Shown here: positions 27,482 through 37,836 of the stretch, in pieces | How the letters are laid out: the number at the start of each line of letters is the position of its first letter | Position numbering within the stretch: position 1 is the stretch's first letter | Assembly (NCBI GenBank): GCA_009773355.1 | Contig: WRPG01000015.1 | Location: 62,001 to 126,000, forward strand | From: Limisphaerales bacterium | GTDB lineage: Bacteria > Verrucomicrobiota > Verrucomicrobiia > Limisphaerales > SXTU01 | Length of the DNA stretch: 64,000 bases | Reading direction: 5' to 3' | The notes under the pieces: model-generated | Told to the model about the DNA's origin: nothing | The model's database searches: none | What the model saw: the letters and a program-made list of their open reading frames with translations, nothing else | Position numbers and translations under genes: made by a program

Positions 27482-30304
27482 TCAATCCATTTTCGGCAGC
27501 AGCACGAACAGGCCGATGACATCCACCGGCAGGAGCGATTTCACGGTGTAGCTGCCGCGCGCGTCCGCCGCTTCGCGGACGCGGCGATGGTCGGCGAGCA
27601 GCGCTTGGGCGCGGGCCTCGGCGAAGGCATCAAGGTCGGCCTGGCGGGCGGACAGTTGGGCGAGCGCCTGCGTGACGGCGCGTTCGCGGACGTGCGGCGG
27701 CGGGTCGGCGAGCGGGGACGGTTGCAAGAGGGCGAGCGCATCGGGGCCTTCCAGCGGCGAGCCTTCACCAGGCCATGCGAGGGCGGTGGCTTCCTCGACG
27801 AGGGTGGTGGTGGTATTGCGTCCGCGTTGCGTGCCCAACTGATGGCGCAGCCGCACCACGGCGACGAGCGTGCGGCTGGTGATGCCGCCGGCGACCCAGC
27901 AACCAACACGGCCAAGGATGGCGGGGTCGGCGTCGGCGTCCTGCGCGCCGGCTCCCAAGGTGCGTTCGAGCAGCGTCTCGGCGAGCACGGAGACCAGCGG
28001 GTGGCTGCGCTGCACCGGGCGGCAGCGCGGCGCAGGCGGGTAGTCGAAGTCCACAAACAGCGTGCCTTCCAACCCTTCGGCTTCCAGTCGTTCCCGCACA
28101 TCCTCGGGCAGCGCGGACAGTGGTGTCTTGAACCCGCGCTTGAGCGTCTCCAGCGCGCCGCCAAGCCGGGCCAGAGCGCGGCCGGTGAAGCGTTGCACGT
28201 CCTCCTTGCCACCCAGCGCGGCGAGCGACTTGCGCCACTCGGGGAGCACGTCCTCGGGCTTGAGGCGGCGCTGGGCGAAGACGGTGCGGTTGCGGATGGC
28301 CTTCTCGCGGGTGTCGTTCCAGCGGGCTTCGATGGCCTTGGCTTCCTCCAGTTCGAGAAAGGCGAACGCCTGTTGCTTCTGGGGGCCGTCTCTGCGCCGG
28401 CGCAGCAGCACGGCTTTGAGCAGGGCTTGGCTGAGCGTGTGACCATCGTCGGGGAGAGGCACCGGCACACCGAGTTCCTCACGGATTTTCTCGGCCTTGC
28501 GGAGGATGACCTCCAGCACCGCGCCATCCACGGGGTTGTTGGAGCCGTAAATCAACGTGGCCCGGACGACGGGCCGCCGCTGGCCGAAGCGGTCCACGCG
28601 GCCTTCGCGCTGCTCGTGGCGGGTGGGATTCCACGAGAGGTCGTAGTGGACGACGGCATCGAACTGCTCCTGAAGGTTCACGCCTTCGGAGAGGCAGTCC
28701 GTGGCGACGAGCAGGCGGCGCTCGGCCTCGCCGAGCTGGGCGACCTTTTCCTTGCGCTCATCGGAGTTGAGTTCGCCGGTGACGACGCCGACGGTCACGT
28801 CCTTGAGCCGCGCCGCAAGATGCGCAGCCAGGTAATGCGCGGTGGCAATGTAGCGGCAGAACACGACGGGGCTGAAACCCTCCCGGACCTGCTCCACGAG
28901 ATGGTCGGTGAGGAGTTTCAGCTTCGGGTCACCGGCCTGCCCGGCGAGCTGCTCGGCCTGTTCAATCAGGCCGGCGAGCACGGCGGCCTCGCTGGCGGCG
29001 GGGGGCTCCACATCGTCGTCTGGAAGCACATCGGCCGCGCCGTCAAAGACGCGCGCCTCCAGTTCCTCATCACCGCCGGCGTCCTCCACGCCCGCGCGGG
29101 TGCGGAGGGCCTGAGCGGCGGCGGCCGGGCTGGACGCCACGCAGCGCATGAGCGCCAGCGTCCCCCAAAAATTCAGGCGCTGGGCGCGTTCATCACCGCC
29201 GGCGGATTCGACCACGGTGGCGCAGTAGTCGAGCACGGCGTCGAAGAACTTCTCCCACGCGCCGGTGAGGCGATAGGTCAGCTCCTTGGTTTCGCGGCGG
29301 GGGAAGAGGTTGCCTTCCTGCCATTCGGCGATGTCGGGGCGGCGCCGCTGAACGAAGTGCCGGGACAGGCGGTCACGCAGGCGGGTGCGTTCCTCGCCGG
29401 TCGCCTCGGCCAGTCGTTCAAACTCGGGGTGCAGAAGGCCCAGCAGCCGGAAGAAGGCCGGCTCGTCGCCGCTGTGCGGCGTGGCGGTGAGCATCACGAG
29501 ATGCCGCGCGGGGTCTTCCACCAGCCCCTTGAGCAGCTCGAAGCGCTGGTGCCGGCCCTGGCCGGTGGCGGCGCAGGTGTGCGCCTCGTCCACGATGACC
29601 AGCTCCGGGCAGGCGCGCAGGAACTCGGCGCGGCGCTTCTCGCTCTTGATGTAATCGAGGCTGACGACCGTGTGGGGATGGGTGGTGAAAATGCTTTCGC
29701 TGGGCGGCAGATTGCGTTCCAATCGCACGGCCCCCGCCGCAGTGACGGCGACGGGACGCAGGTGGAAGCGGCTTTCCAGCTCAGTAACCCACTGGTCCAC
29801 GAGGTGCGGCGGGCAGAGCACGGCGAAGCGCTCGATGTCGCCGCGGTCAATCATTTCGCGGGCGATGAGCGCCGCCTCCACGGTCTTTCCAATCCCAACG
29901 TCATCGGCGATGAGCAGGCGGACCGTCTCCAACTTCAGGGCCATCAGCAGCGGGACCAACTGATAGGCGCGCGGCTCAATGGCAATTTGGCCGAAGCTGC
30001 GGAATGGGCCGGCCCCACGACGAAGGGCGAGGACCAGCGCGTCGCGCAACAACAGCGCGGCATCGTGGCCGGCCTTCTGGCCTGGCTCCGGCTTGGGGAA
30101 CGAGGCGTCGGTGACGGGCACGGCCTCAAGCGCGAGATGAATGAATGTCTGGTCTTCCTCCGTGCCGGAGACGGGGCGGACCCGCAAGACTTCCACCTCG
30201 CTGCCGGAAAGGACAATCCACTCGCGGCCCCGGGCGCGCACGAGACTTCCGGGAGTCCAGAGGGTGGTTCGCTCCGTGGGCGGGGTTGCGACTGCGGTGC
30301 TCAT
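27482..30304 (-). CDS. SNF2/RapA-type SF2 helicase (DrmD-like)
   Basis: 940 residues from the ATG at 30304, which overlaps the upstream stop as ATGA; 26 upstream codons in frame are rejected for that reason. Helicase motifs: I DDVGIGKT (134-141), II DEAH (239-242), III LTATPHSG (272-279), V SEGVNLQ, VI YDLSWNPTRHEQREGRVDRFGQ. The last is the classical RapA/SNF2 signature. A long C-terminal region follows the motor. This type of ATPase is the DrmD component in class 1 DISARM and also occurs in other methylase-linked systems. It probably translocates on duplex DNA to distinguish or remodel invading DNA. It is encoded directly ahead of the methyltransferase. Confidence 0.9.
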   Translation of the reverse strand: MSTAVATPPTERTTLWTPGSLVRARGREWIVLSGSEVEVLRVRPVSGTEEDQTFIHLALEAVPVTDASFPKPEPGQKAGHDAALLLRDALVLALRRGAGPFRSFGQIAIEPRAYQLVPLLMALKLETVRLLIADDVGIGKTVEAALIAREMIDRGDIERFAVLCPPHLVDQWVTELESRFHLRPVAVTAAGAVRLERNLPPSESIFTTHPHTVVSLDYIKSEKRRAEFLRACPELVIVDEAHTCAATGQGRHQRFELLKGLVEDPARHLVMLTATPHSGDEPAFFRLLGLLHPEFERLAEATGEERTRLRDRLSRHFVQRRRPDIAEWQEGNLFPRRETKELTYRLTGAWEKFFDAVLDYCATVVESAGGDERAQRLNFWGTLALMRCVASSPAAAAQALRTRAGVEDAGGDEELEARVFDGAADVLPDDDVEPPAASEAAVLAGLIEQAEQLAGQAGDPKLKLLTDHLVEQVREGFSPVVFCRYIATAHYLAAHLAARLKDVTVGVVTGELNSDERKEKVAQLGEAERRLLVATDCLSEGVNLQEQFDAVVHYDLSWNPTRHEQREGRVDRFGQRRPVVRATLIYGSNNPVDGAVLEVILRKAEKIREELGVPVPLPDDGHTLSQALLKAVLLRRRRDGPQKQQAFAFLELEEAKAIEARWNDTREKAIRNRTVFAQRRLKPEDVLPEWRKSLAALGGKEDVQRFTGRALARLGGALETLKRGFKTPLSALPEDVRERLEAEGLEGTLFVDFDYPPAPRCRPVQRSHPLVSVLAETLLERTLGAGAQDADADPAILGRVGCWVAGGITSRTLVAVVRLRHQLGTQRGRNTTTTLVEEATALAWPGEGSPLEGPDALALLQPSPLADPPPHVRERAVTQALAQLSARQADLDAFAEARAQALLADHRRVREAADARGSYTVKSLLPVDVIGLFVLLPKMD

Positions 30305-33300
30305 GCCGGCCTGCCGAGGAGTTGTGCCAACGAGGCGAAGGTGGTGCTCCACGCGGAAGCGTCCGCACCGAAAACGACGCACTCGAAGCCCTTGCTCGCG
30401 AGTGCGGCGACGACTTCTGCGCTAGGCGGCTCGAACACGGCGACAACGTAGTGAGCGCGCCAGGCCAGGGGCAAGCTCTGGCCGGCGACCGTTAGCGGTT
30501 CGGCATCCGGGCCTGGCAGATTCCGGGAGCGGGCCAGCTCCAGCCAGGTGGAGAGCGGATTGCTGGACGTGCCCAAGGAAGGCGGAATTCCGGCGTTGGC
30601 GGGCGCGGCATTTTCCAACCCAATGGTTTGTGACCGGGCCAACCGGAGCAGCAGAGTGCGGGCGGCTTCGTCCCGGCGGTCGAGCAGCTCGTGGTCGGGC
30701 TGGTTGTAGTAGGACATGATGCACCGGTAGCAGGCGGCGACGCAGGTGGTGCCGGTGACGTCCGTCAAGGTGCTCTGGGTTGCGGGCAGTTGCTGCGCCA
30801 CGTCAAAGTGCATGATGTCCAGTGCCTCGCGGGCGACCTCGGCCAGCAGCGTTGGCTCGGCAACGAGGCGCGTCAGGACGCCGGCACCGCCTTCGGTGGC
30901 CTCGTAAAGAAGGAAGCCGGTCCGGTCATCGCGCACGGGCATGGGTTCGGCGAGAATTTCCCCCTGCTCCAGTTGGAACACCGCCTCGATTCCGCGCAGC
31001 AGGGCGTGCTGGATGGTGGCGATGGTCGTCTGGGACAACTCGGCTGCCGCCGGTTGGAACAGCAGGGCGTTCTTGCGGTCCTGAACCGTGGGCACAATCC
31101 ACTGTTGAGGCGACGCCGTTGGGTCGTTGGCTTCCTCATCCTCCGCTGCGTTCTTGGCCCAGTAGCCGGACACGGGATCCATCTTGAACCCAAGCTGGGT
31201 GCGATTGCGGCGACGGCGCAGGCCCTTGTTGATGCGGGTGATCGTTGCGCCGGGTCCGTAGGCCAGCCGGGCAATCTCGCCTTCGCCATCGGTGGCCGCG
31301 CCCCGCCGCACGTCGAGCAGGTGATCCCGGATCGCCCACTCGAACGTCGTTTGCAGCTCGAAGCCTTGGCGCTGGCGTTCCTCGTCATTGGCGGTGATGC
31401 GTTCCGCTGGCTGGGTCGCGACGTTCTCGATGCGGAAGGTATGCTTGACGATCTCGGCGTCACCCAAGGCAACCCCGCAGGCATGGCACAAGGAAACCGC
31501 GTCGTCCCAGTGCCCCGCGCCGCAGTTCCGGCAGATGCGCACGGTCTTGGTGGGCAACAGCACATCGGGGGCGGCCCCGGACTGCTTGTTCAAGGTGAGC
31601 ATCGCCCGCACGACACGATACGCGCGCCCCTCGTGGTAAATAAGACTGCGGGGACCGAACTCGGACAACGCGAGGAAGCGCGGCCGCTGGAGATAGGTCT
31701 GGCGGCCCCGACCGTCGCTGGTGGCCGGCACATAGGCCATCAAAGGGAGCCGGGGGAAATTGTAGCCGGGGAGAAAGCCCTCGGTGGCAAGATAGCGGTA
31801 GGTGTAAAAGTCGCTGGAGAGGCTGCTGGTGCCGCGTTGCAGCAGGGTGATTTGATCAATCGCCTGAGCATGGCGGACCTGGGCAGCGCGCTTCTCGTGC
31901 TGCGGCGCGGAGTAATCGTCCATCGTGCGGCGGGCGGCGTCGCGCTGCTGTTCCGCCGCCACGAACAAGTCGCGCCAGCGGTTGAACGCCTCGTGAAAGC
32001 GGTGAAGCGCGGTCTCCACCACCTCGGCGGCGAACGAGTCGGAACCGGTGAACCACGGTGCGAGCGCCGGGGTCAGTTCGTCCCTCAGCAGTTCCAGCAC
32101 GCGGCCGATGCGGCGACGCGCCTCGGTCGAAACCTGGGCGCGGCCCATGGCTTCGAGCAGGTCGTTCTTTAGAGGGCGATTGGGTTCAGCCAGGACGAGC
32201 AGTTCGGCGATGGAGGAATTCAGGGGCAGTTCCGTGCAGGCGAGCCAAGTGGCGGACAGGTGGCTTTCCACGAGATCGCGGTTGGCGAGATCGAGCAGCG
32301 GGGGGCGCACTTCGCCGTGGACCATCGCCTTGGGGTTCCGGAAGAAATACTGGTCATGCGGACTCTGCGAGGAACTGTAGGTCAGCACCAGGGCCGCCTG
32401 ACCGCTACGTCCGGCCCGCCCGCTGCGCTGCGCGTAGTTGGCGGGCGTGGGCGGAATGTTGCGGAGGTAAACGGCGTTGAGCGCTGAGATGTCCACGCCC
32501 AGTTCCATCGTGGGCGAGCAGAACAGCACCGGCAGGAAGCGGTTGGCCTCGCCGAGTTCGCGCAGACGTTTGTCGTCGGCAGCCAGCTCGCTCTGCTCCT
32601 TTTCCCCGAAGCGAAAGCGCTTCTCCCGCACCGCACGCTTTTCGCCGTCCACCTGGGCGGTGTGTTCCCGCGCTTCAAAACCGAAGAGCGGATGCACCGG
32701 CGTTCGCAGGGTGGCCGCCAGATTCTGGTAAAAGGCACGGAAGAAGGCGTTCTCCTTGGACTGCTCTGCGTCGGGGCCGGAGGCGTGCTTGAACAGCACA
32801 CAGGCGTCCACGAGCCGGTAGCCTGCCTGGTCGCCGAACGGAGTGCTTTCCTCGGACACAAGTCCGTGGTCGCGGGCTGCGCTGAGGAGCGCCTTCACCA
32901 AGGCATCGAACTCCTTCGCCTTCAAAGCCCTCGCCGCAGCTGAGTTGGTCCAGAGCGGATCGCCGCCGGGCGTCTTCGAGGCGCGAAGGATTCGGCCCAG
33001 CGCGCTGCGCGAACCCCCGCGAACAATCAGGTCTTCGTCGCGCAGGTTCGTGTCCTTGCGAGGCGGTGGGGTGAGGAGGAGCCAGCGCGCCCGGCGGGGT
33101 TTCTCATCTATGGCGAATCCCCACGGGGCGCGCAGCCGGCTGTGGGATTTCTGAAGCAGTTGCTCGATGACGGTGCCCTCCAGCACCTGGCTGCGAATCG
33201 CCATCCATTTCCGGAGGTGGTCGAACAACTCCCGGTAAGCGGCCTTCCGTTCGGCAGGAGTCGCAAGGCGCAGCAGGTCGGGGGCTTGGGCGAAAGCGGG

Positions 33301-35619
33301 CTCATCGGCACAGAGGTCATCAAGTCCGAGGTAATCCACGGTGACCAGCTTGAGCTGTTCGAGATTGGGATTTGTGTAGCGCCAGCCGCGGCGCTGATCG
33401 AACCAGACGCGATACGAGAGCACCTGGCGCAAGGTGCCTTCCGCCTCCTGCAAGTTGAAGCCCTTCAGCTCGGGCTCCTGGAGCCACTCGGCGCGCAGCC
33501 CTGGCGCGGACCGGTCGAAGCCCAGTGTGCGTTGCTGCGCGAGGCCGAGTTCATCCGCACGCAAGCCCTGTTCGCCGGCGGCTTCGAGTGCGCCCAAGAA
33601 GCCGGACCGGATGAGGCTGACGAAGAGGAAGTCGTTGAAGTGCCCCGCCTGGAGCGCGGCGTCCTGCCGGTTGTCGGTGAATCCCAGCAGCTTGCGGGTG
33701 AACGGCGCGAGGCTGGATTCAGCACCATGCATCCAGCGCAAGGCGCTGCTGACGAGCACGGTGGTGGCCGAACTGCGGCCTTCAGCGGAAAGCGAAGCCA
33801 GGCGGGTGCGGTCGCGGGCCGAGGTGCTGTGAGTGTGGCCACAACGCAGGCAGAAGCGAAACCGCCCTGGAATGAACCACGCCTTTTGACCGTGCCCGAC
33901 CTTGCCATCGGGCGAGACGCGAAGCTCGTGGACACGGGCACCACTGAAATGGCTTTTCAGACGCGCCGTGCCGCCGGCGTCGAATTCGAGCCAGCTTTCT
34001 GGGTAATGGTCGTCGTTGTCCGCGAAGGTGAACTCGCTGTCCGGTGGGTGGAGCGTGAGAAAGCCAAACTGCTCACGATCCGGGTTCGTGTCGTCGAGGT
34101 CGTCGCGGTCCGCCTCGTCAGCCGGAGGGGCGGCGTCATCAATGTCACGGGCGAGCAGGGTGGGGCCGCTGGTGGTCGCGGCAAGGCGCACCGGATGATA
34201 CTCGTGGCCGCATTCCCGACAGAAGTGGACGGGGTAAAGCCGTTTGTCCGGCTGACCGGGCAGGAACTGCTGGCCATCCACCGTGACCACCCGTTCCCCG
34301 GCGGCTTCCAAAGTCGCGTAGGCATGACCGGCCCCCGAGATGAACTGGTGCAGCTTGAAGGCGAAGAAACTGCGGGACGAAGCCTCAGCCCGGCCCGTGC
34401 GCTCGTGGTCCGAGCGGCTAGAGATGAGCAGCAAGGAGCGAAGGGTCGTCGCACAGGCGGCTTCATCACGCCCAGCTTCGCGGCTCAATGCCTGCGCCGC
34501 CTCCTTCAGGGCCAGCGGCCGGGCGCGATGCCAAGCAGGATTTTCGTCGGTGGTGGTGATGCCCAGCCGGGTTTCGACCCAAATGGCGAGGGGATGGCGG
34601 CGCAGTTCCTCGTCGGTGATTTGCTCCGGGACACCGGCGTCAATGGCTGCCCCCAGCGCCTCGCGAACCGTCCCGGCCCGCTGGGCGGGGTCGGTGACGC
34701 GTTCCAACTCCTCAATGATGACGTGGCTCGCGTCGATGGGGGTCGCGAACAGCTTCGAGGCGACCTCGGCAACCGTTTGCTGCTTGTTCCGCACGTTCCC
34801 CTCGCTGGCCATGGTGGCGGAGGTGCCGATGCACTGGAGCTGTTCGGGCAACAGCAGCTCCCGCACGCGTCGCACGAGCAACGCCACGTCGGCGCCCTGA
34901 CGGCCCCGGTAGGTGTGCAGTTCGTCGAGCACCAGGAACCGCAGCCCCGTGCAGTTGCCGATGACCTGCCGGTCGAGGTCCTCCTGCCGCGTCATCAGCA
35001 GCTCCAGCATCATGAAGTTGGTCAGCAGGATGTCCGGCGGGTTGTCAGCGATAGCCTGGCGCTCCTCGGTGTCTTCCTGGCCGGTGTAACGGGCAAATGT
35101 GACCGGCCGTTCGCCTGGCACGTTCGCGAGGAACTTCTCCAATTCCTCCATCTGGCTGTTCGCCAGCGCGTTCATCGGATACACGATGATGGCCCGCGTG
35201 CGGCGGGTCGCGTCCCGACGCTTCTCCGCCAGCACCGTGCTGACAATCGGAATGAAAAAGCAGAGCGATTTGCCTGAGCCCGTGCCGGTGGTCACCACGA
35301 AGCTTTCACCATCTGCCGCGAGTGCGACCGCCTGCTCCTGATGTTTGTGGAGCCGGATCGGTTGGCCGTGAAGCCGAAAGATTTCCGGAATGCGCTCGTG
35401 AAGCGCACCGTCGGCGATCAAGGATTCAAGGGAAGTCCCAGGCTTGTAGCTGGGGTTGATTTGGATCAACGGGTCGGGCCAGAAGCGTGCCTCGGCGTAA
35501 ATGGCCTCAACCTGCTGGCGGATGTCACCCGCATGGATGGTCGTGAAGGAGGTGGCGAACTTTCGATAGTCGCCGATCACCGAGTCGCGTAGCGAAAAGA
35601 CATCCATGAGCTGGTGCAT
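30301..35619 (-). CDS. Giant DEAD/DEAH-type helicase with C-terminal DUF1998 (DrmA-DrmB/DruE-like)
   Basis: 1772 residues. N-terminal SF2 motor: motif I TGTGSGKS (111-118), YPMNALANSQ, motif II DELH (232-235, a variant of DEAH), TSAT (266-269). Farther on come the second RecA-like half (FCSPTMELGVDIS; RSGRAGRSGQAAL) and a four-Cys zinc-ribbon-like stretch (ICRNCGAGHW to CHACG). The C-terminal DUF1998/MZB region holds CVAACYRCIMSYYNQPDH and LLDRRD. In DISARM the helicase and DUF1998 parts are separate proteins (DrmA and DrmB); in Druantia they are one large DruE. This protein could be a DrmA-DrmB fusion or a DruE relative. An in-frame ATG at 35607 is an alternative start. Confidence 0.9.
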   Translation of the reverse strand: MHQLMDVFSLRDSVIGDYRKFATSFTTIHAGDIRQQVEAIYAEARFWPDPLIQINPSYKPGTSLESLIADGALHERIPEIFRLHGQPIRLHKHQEQAVALAADGESFVVTTGTGSGKSLCFFIPIVSTVLAEKRRDATRRTRAIIVYPMNALANSQMEELEKFLANVPGERPVTFARYTGQEDTEERQAIADNPPDILLTNFMMLELLMTRQEDLDRQVIGNCTGLRFLVLDELHTYRGRQGADVALLVRRVRELLLPEQLQCIGTSATMASEGNVRNKQQTVAEVASKLFATPIDASHVIIEELERVTDPAQRAGTVREALGAAIDAGVPEQITDEELRRHPLAIWVETRLGITTTDENPAWHRARPLALKEAAQALSREAGRDEAACATTLRSLLLISSRSDHERTGRAEASSRSFFAFKLHQFISGAGHAYATLEAAGERVVTVDGQQFLPGQPDKRLYPVHFCRECGHEYHPVRLAATTSGPTLLARDIDDAAPPADEADRDDLDDTNPDREQFGFLTLHPPDSEFTFADNDDHYPESWLEFDAGGTARLKSHFSGARVHELRVSPDGKVGHGQKAWFIPGRFRFCLRCGHTHSTSARDRTRLASLSAEGRSSATTVLVSSALRWMHGAESSLAPFTRKLLGFTDNRQDAALQAGHFNDFLFVSLIRSGFLGALEAAGEQGLRADELGLAQQRTLGFDRSAPGLRAEWLQEPELKGFNLQEAEGTLRQVLSYRVWFDQRRGWRYTNPNLEQLKLVTVDYLGLDDLCADEPAFAQAPDLLRLATPAERKAAYRELFDHLRKWMAIRSQVLEGTVIEQLLQKSHSRLRAPWGFAIDEKPRRARWLLLTPPPRKDTNLRDEDLIVRGGSRSALGRILRASKTPGGDPLWTNSAAARALKAKEFDALVKALLSAARDHGLVSEESTPFGDQAGYRLVDACVLFKHASGPDAEQSKENAFFRAFYQNLAATLRTPVHPLFGFEAREHTAQVDGEKRAVREKRFRFGEKEQSELAADDKRLRELGEANRFLPVLFCSPTMELGVDISALNAVYLRNIPPTPANYAQRSGRAGRSGQAALVLTYSSSQSPHDQYFFRNPKAMVHGEVRPPLLDLANRDLVESHLSATWLACTELPLNSSIAELLVLAEPNRPLKNDLLEAMGRAQVSTEARRRIGRVLELLRDELTPALAPWFTGSDSFAAEVVETALHRFHEAFNRWRDLFVAAEQQRDAARRTMDDYSAPQHEKRAAQVRHAQAIDQITLLQRGTSSLSSDFYTYRYLATEGFLPGYNFPRLPLMAYVPATSDGRGRQTYLQRPRFLALSEFGPRSLIYHEGRAYRVVRAMLTLNKQSGAAPDVLLPTKTVRICRNCGAGHWDDAVSLCHACGVALGDAEIVKHTFRIENVATQPAERITANDEERQRQGFELQTTFEWAIRDHLLDVRRGAATDGEGEIARLAYGPGATITRINKGLRRRRNRTQLGFKMDPVSGYWAKNAAEDEEANDPTASPQQWIVPTVQDRKNALLFQPAAAELSQTTIATIQHALLRGIEAVFQLEQGEILAEPMPVRDDRTGFLLYEATEGGAGVLTRLVAEPTLLAEVAREALDIMHFDVAQQLPATQSTLTDVTGTTCVAACYRCIMSYYNQPDHELLDRRDEAARTLLLRLARSQTIGLENAAPANAGIPPSLGTSSNPLSTWLELARSRNLPGPDAEPLTVAGQSLPLAWRAHYVVAVFEPPSAEVVAALASKGFECVVFGADASAWSTTFASLAQLLGRPA

Positions 35620-35743
35620 TCATCCCATCGTCGGAGGCTGCGATTCCACCGCGCGGCAGATGGGAAACAGCGACGCTGATTTTAGGTTCAAAGGGCGGAC
35701 AAAGTCCACAGATGACTCGCAGCGTCGCGGCGCCGAGGTTAAT

Positions 35744-36112
35744 TCAGTTTTCTATGGGCCCTGGGTATCGTCCCGATGTCGACGGCAGCGGTGGCCAGAA
35801 CGACCCCATCAGCTCCGATACATTTGGCCGTAACTTCAGCTTGTTATCCATCAACGCGCGCAATACAGCGCGATCACCTCGGCGCGCCGTGAGCAAGGCC
35901 GCCCCAATCCGAACGGGCAGGCACCGAACGCGTAAAGACTCCGGAGAGGCAAGCCACGAACTGCCAATCGGTGGACTTTCCATGGACCTCGTGAATGGCA
36001 CTGCGCAGGGTGCCTCGACGTTCCAGTCAAAGGTTCTGAGCGGCACGAGTGATGCAGGCAAGATTCGTTTCCGTAGTGCGGCGAAGTTTTCCACATGGCT
36101 CAAGCAGGTCAT
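35744..36112 (-). CDS. Small 122-aa protein translationally coupled to the NERD-helicase
   Basis: The ATG at 36112 overlaps the last base of the NERD-helicase stop codon (TGATG), a classical coupling arrangement. The frame runs 122 codons. Residues from VRCLPVRIGAALL through DRAVLRALMD align without gaps to the C-terminal region of the unknown protein encoded at 11525-12694 (16 of 33 identical by eye), and DNA similarity between 35851-35955 and about 11714-11816 is also visible. It may be a real small subunit or a partly decayed copy; coupling and an open frame favour a gene. Function unknown. Confidence 0.5.
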   Translation of the reverse strand: MTCLSHVENFAALRKRILPASLVPLRTFDWNVEAPCAVPFTRSMESPPIGSSWLASPESLRVRCLPVRIGAALLTARRGDRAVLRALMDNKLKLRPNVSELMGSFWPPLPSTSGRYPGPIEN

Positions 36113-37812
36113 CACCCCATATCCTCCTGCGAGGCGATGATTGCGAGCAGATGTTTAGCGCGGGAGCACGCGACATAAAAGTGTTCCGGGCGAAACCCGG
36201 GGAGTGTCGCCTGAGGGTCGGGCTTGACGATGTCGGTGAGAATAAGCGCATCCGCTTCCAAGCCTTTGAAACGATAGAGACTGGCGAGAAGAATCCCGGC
36301 CCCAGATTGCCACTCGTCGAGCTTCTGAGTGAGGTGAAAGCCGCCAAGACGCCCCAGAACTGCGAGGGGTGAGGCTTGAACACTGCTGCGGGTGACGATC
36401 GCCACTTGGCTGGCCTTGAGCCCCGAAGGCGGAGCCATCCATTCCTTGATCTGCTTTTCGATTGCCTGGATTTGTGCCGCAGGGCCAGCAGCGTGAACCA
36501 CCGTGGGGACCCTGCCTTCCGGAGTGCCCTGATTAACTGGGATTTTGCGCCCGATGATCTCGCCACAGCGGCTCGCGATGCGCTCGGTGTTGCGACAGTT
36601 GACCGGCAGGACAAATGGCTTGCCCAAGTCGGGCATGATGGGGGCTGCCTGATGGAAGATCTGCTGTTCCGGATCAAAGAAAATGTAGAAGGGGCCCTCG
36701 GTCGGACGCTTGTTGATCAGCTCAAGCGTGTCCCACCAAGCGGGCATGAAATCCTGCCCCTCATCCACCACAACAGCGTCGAAGCTTCGCTCCGGAAGCA
36801 GGTCAATCGCCTGTTCGAGGAGCGCGGGAGCGGACTTGGCGAAGAACGCCTGCTCGTCCACCACCTGAGGCCAGACGAGGCCGGCTGCCTTGACCCACTC
36901 GCTGCAGAGTTTGTGATAGTTCCGGATGGTGACTGACTCGCGATAGTCGTCCGGCAACTGCGAACGGAGCCACTCAGCCAGCATTTCGTTGAAGCAAACG
37001 AAGAGAACCCGCTTTCCTTTTTCCTCGTCGGCGAACGCCCGCGCTTTCGCGATAGCGAGCACCGTCTTACCTGAACCAGCAACTCCTTGGATCGTCGCGC
37101 GAGCGTGAGACTGGAGGAACGTCAGCAGGTTGAGCTGGGTCTCGGTGAAGCGAAACAGCTTTTTTTCCTGCTCCTCGAGTTCGCTCCAAAGAGCCGGAAC
37201 CAACTGAAAGGTCGAGGTAAGCCCCCGGGTGATCCAGTCGAGTATATTGTTGCTCAGTTCGGCAGGCGGGACGAAGGGTTGGAGTCGGAAGAGCGCTTCG
37301 ATCTTCTCGCCGAGCTTGGCGAGGTCGGAGGCTCCAAACAGCAGACTTTTGTCCGCACCCGGCGGCAACGTGCCTTGATACTCGCAGTGGGGAAAAACAA
37401 CGCATCTCGCCCGTGAAAATGGCAGCTCGGAATAACCGCCGAAGGAGCGCTGCTTCAGTTGACTCTCGATGGCGCGAAGGTTCTTCGAGGCCTGCTCGAA
37501 GGGGTCTTTTACCTTGTGCGTCGCACCTTTTCGATCCCACCGGTGGGCGGCTGGGTCGAAGCTGAGGTGTCCGCCTTTGACTTCAACAATAAGGATCCCG
37601 TAGCGAGGGTGCAGAATGACGAAATCAGCTTCCCCTTCGCGGAGGATCGGCCGGCTTCCGTGCCTATCCAGATCGCGTTCCGGTCTGAGCCATGGATAGC
37701 TGTGGAAGACCACGGCGTTTTTGGGAAGCTGGCTGCATAGTGCCTCCGCCACCTTGCGCTCAGGTTCGAGGGCGATTTGGGCGGGATCAGTCCGGGGAAT
37801 GAGTCTGGCCAT
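36112..37812 (-). CDS. NERD-domain UvrD/Rep-like SF1 helicase
   Basis: 566 residues. Residues about 15-130 are a NERD nuclease-related domain with the core Asp63 (GEADFVILHP) and Glu77-x-Lys79 (IVEVKGG), so the PD-(D/E)XK site looks intact. The motor follows: Walker A GVAGSGKTVLA (about 240-250), Walker B VVVDEGQDF, YIFFDPEQQIF, and a final YVACSRAKHLLAI typical of UvrD-type motif VI. NERD-helicase fusions are common in defence islands and plasmids. It would load on single strands or ends and cut. It lies 24 bases after the 1881-aa helicase gene, with the 122-aa gene coupled to its stop. Confidence 0.9.
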   Translation of the reverse strand: MARLIPRTDPAQIALEPERKVAEALCSQLPKNAVVFHSYPWLRPERDLDRHGSRPILREGEADFVILHPRYGILIVEVKGGHLSFDPAAHRWDRKGATHKVKDPFEQASKNLRAIESQLKQRSFGGYSELPFSRARCVVFPHCEYQGTLPPGADKSLLFGASDLAKLGEKIEALFRLQPFVPPAELSNNILDWITRGLTSTFQLVPALWSELEEQEKKLFRFTETQLNLLTFLQSHARATIQGVAGSGKTVLAIAKARAFADEEKGKRVLFVCFNEMLAEWLRSQLPDDYRESVTIRNYHKLCSEWVKAAGLVWPQVVDEQAFFAKSAPALLEQAIDLLPERSFDAVVVDEGQDFMPAWWDTLELINKRPTEGPFYIFFDPEQQIFHQAAPIMPDLGKPFVLPVNCRNTERIASRCGEIIGRKIPVNQGTPEGRVPTVVHAAGPAAQIQAIEKQIKEWMAPPSGLKASQVAIVTRSSVQASPLAVLGRLGGFHLTQKLDEWQSGAGILLASLYRFKGLEADALILTDIVKPDPQATLPGFRPEHFYVACSRAKHLLAIIASQEDMG

Positions 37813-37836
37813 AATGGGAGATCGGGGATTGGTGCC

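Noticed and set aside
35620-35743. Possible tiny frame between the 122-aa gene and the 1772-aa helicase gene
   Set aside because: Only about 30 codons from a GTG with no ribosome-binding site; not supportable as a gene.
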